In this document: piece by piece, positions 62,680 through 64,000 of the stretch
Layout: every line of letters begins with the position of its first letter
Numbering within the stretch: position 1 is the stretch's first letter
DNA from: Cololabis saira
Lineage: Eukaryota; Chordata; Actinopteri; Beloniformes; Belonidae
Length of the DNA stretch: 64,000 nt
Direction of reading: 5' to 3'
NCBI RefSeq assembly: GCF_033807715.1
Contig: NC_084599.1
Location: forward strand, 8,202,125 to 8,266,124
Position numbers and translations under genes: made by a program
Notes under the pieces: generated by a model
The model's input: only the letters and a program-made list of their open reading frames with translations
Databases searched by the model: none
What the model was told of the DNA's origin: nothing

Positions 62680-63130
62680 TATGAGAGATATGATTTATGT
62701 CTTCCAGGTGATGTTAAATGGCCATTTATTAATGAAAACCAGCTTCAAGCAGCAGTTACATTTAAATCTGTTGTATATAAATTCACAGTTAATGCCATGC
62801 GTTAGCAAATAACAGAAGGCCATTGTAATTCATCAGTATAAAACAGTGTTTTCAGACAAACAAGCCCCATTTATTGACCTCATTATCACAAATGTGGGAT
62901 ATATTAGAGCTAGGAGTTTGTTTTTGAGGAAGTAATCATTCAAAACAACAACAAGCTGCCGAAGAGCCTGGATTTTTGAGCGACTTATCAACCATTGCAC
63001 TTCCTTCGAGCCACCGTGTCATTAAAAGTAATGTTATGCAATACAGTTCAATCATTTTAAAAATGATAATGATCTGGAAATGAGCGCGTTAGATCTTTCA
63101 TTACTGTACAGCGTAGCTCTGCTGTAGTGC
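62680..63130. promoter_or_regulatory. Candidate conserved non-coding block
   Basis: AT-rich, repeat-free text with packed homeodomain/POU-like words (GGCCATTTATTAATGAAAAC, CCCCATTTATTGACC, GAAGTAATCATTC, TCATTAAAAGTAATGTTATG). No coding frame. Function is inferred from texture only. Confidence 0.25.
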
Positions 63131-64000
63131 CTTGATAGTTTTCTTATTGTGTTACTTGAAAAACTAGTCCTGGCTTACTGTTCTTTTTTTTTCTTTCCTT
63201 TTTTACTTTTAACTATGTTGAAGTCTCATCTATTGACAGCTCTCTGCCCCTTACCCTCTACACAACAAATACTTCACATTGATTGAAAGCGTGGACAGCA
63301 CAAGCACAGACGTCATTATTTGCAGTCATCTAATAATGTTGTCGGACCAACATTGTAGATATGAGCCAATTCTTAATGTTTTTGCCTGGTAAAATACAAA
63401 TAAAACATAAAAAGTAGTTTTATTTTGTATTTTGAGACACAGAGCAGCAAAGCTGAAGCAAGAGAGAAGCCTCTGTGAGGATTTAGTAAGCAAATAAGGA
63501 AACTTTGATGAAAGGAGCGGCTCATTTGGAGATCAGATGAGCTGGACCTCAACGCACTGTCCATTTGTGTTTCCTGTATCTGAAAAAAAAAGTTGTCCTT
63601 GAACCCACCACAAAGACAACATCCAACTGCCAGATGTGACGCACAATCATTACGCCTGTGGAAGGGGACGCCATTTCTTCAACATAGAGGGAAGGTAGTT
63701 TGTTAACATTACATAAATACTTTACGCAGCTTTAGTGTTGAACACAGGTCTGACCTTCTTTTTCTTGTAGTCAATCATCTCCTCGGCATAAAGGAGACAC
63801 ATGGATCTGTCTTTTTTCAAAAGCTGACAAGTATTCTGAGGTCCAAATTAAATGTCTGTTACATACTTTGATCCAAACACCACAAATATAGTACTGGACC
63901 ATATTGCTACACTGTTTTCACCATTTTTGTACAGTTCTGTCTGTAACACCCTGTTCTGGGGAGTGAAGTCAGCCACTTGACTCAACTCCACTCCTCACCT
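63131..64000. other. Unique intergenic DNA to window end
   Basis: Nothing recognised. Confidence 0.45.

Overview
This looks like a non-genic stretch of a teleost fish chromosome, probably percomorph-type. No protein-coding exon, tRNA or rRNA can be supported. The organism call rests on the repeats, which I recognised by eye. They are an RTE-clade LINE of the Rex3 kind, Tc1-like relics, hAT elements with TAGGGCTGCAAC ends, typical teleost interspersed repeats and long (CA)n tracts. Single-copy DNA between them is AT-rich. A few short GC/CpG-rich patches and blocks dense in homeodomain, POU and FOX words look like the conserved non-coding DNA of a gene desert beside a developmental gene. I cannot name that gene.

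Layout. 1-8.9 kb: intergenic DNA, a CRE/NF-kB-like CpG patch (651-790), a 115-bp (CA)n (4870-4984) and a CA/TA/CATA compound satellite (5288-5396). 8.99-9.33 kb: a 337-bp MITE with 6-bp target duplications and a periodic array of self-complementary GTGGCCAC cores. 9.9-31 kb: mostly unique DNA with scattered repeats (9897-10195, 24405-24477, 26245-26400, 26540-27016, 30691-30850), a TG/AG satellite (22726-22828), a CpG-dense patch (23048-23225) and several candidate regulatory blocks. 31.5-33.4 kb: the best candidate conserved non-coding cluster. 34.2-36.45 kb: an interspersed repeat split by a DNA transposon, then a dead Tc1 copy. 39.05-40.94 kb: a composite DNA transposon with TATTAC duplications holding several other non-autonomous pieces. 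47.9-48.5 kb: a second Tc1 relic. 51.5-54.7 kb: a dead Rex3-like LINE split by a hAT element with an exact 8-bp duplication. 55.25-56.42 kb: a decayed DUF4371-type hAT transposase. 56.49-56.95 kb: a 466-bp inverted-repeat element. 57-64 kb: unique DNA with the longest open frame in the window (61127-61855), coding status unproven.

Functionally, nothing here forms a pathway or operon. The window is a record of successive transposon insertions, several of them nested and so datable relative to one another, laid over a probable cis-regulatory landscape. Statements about conservation are inference, because no alignment could be run.
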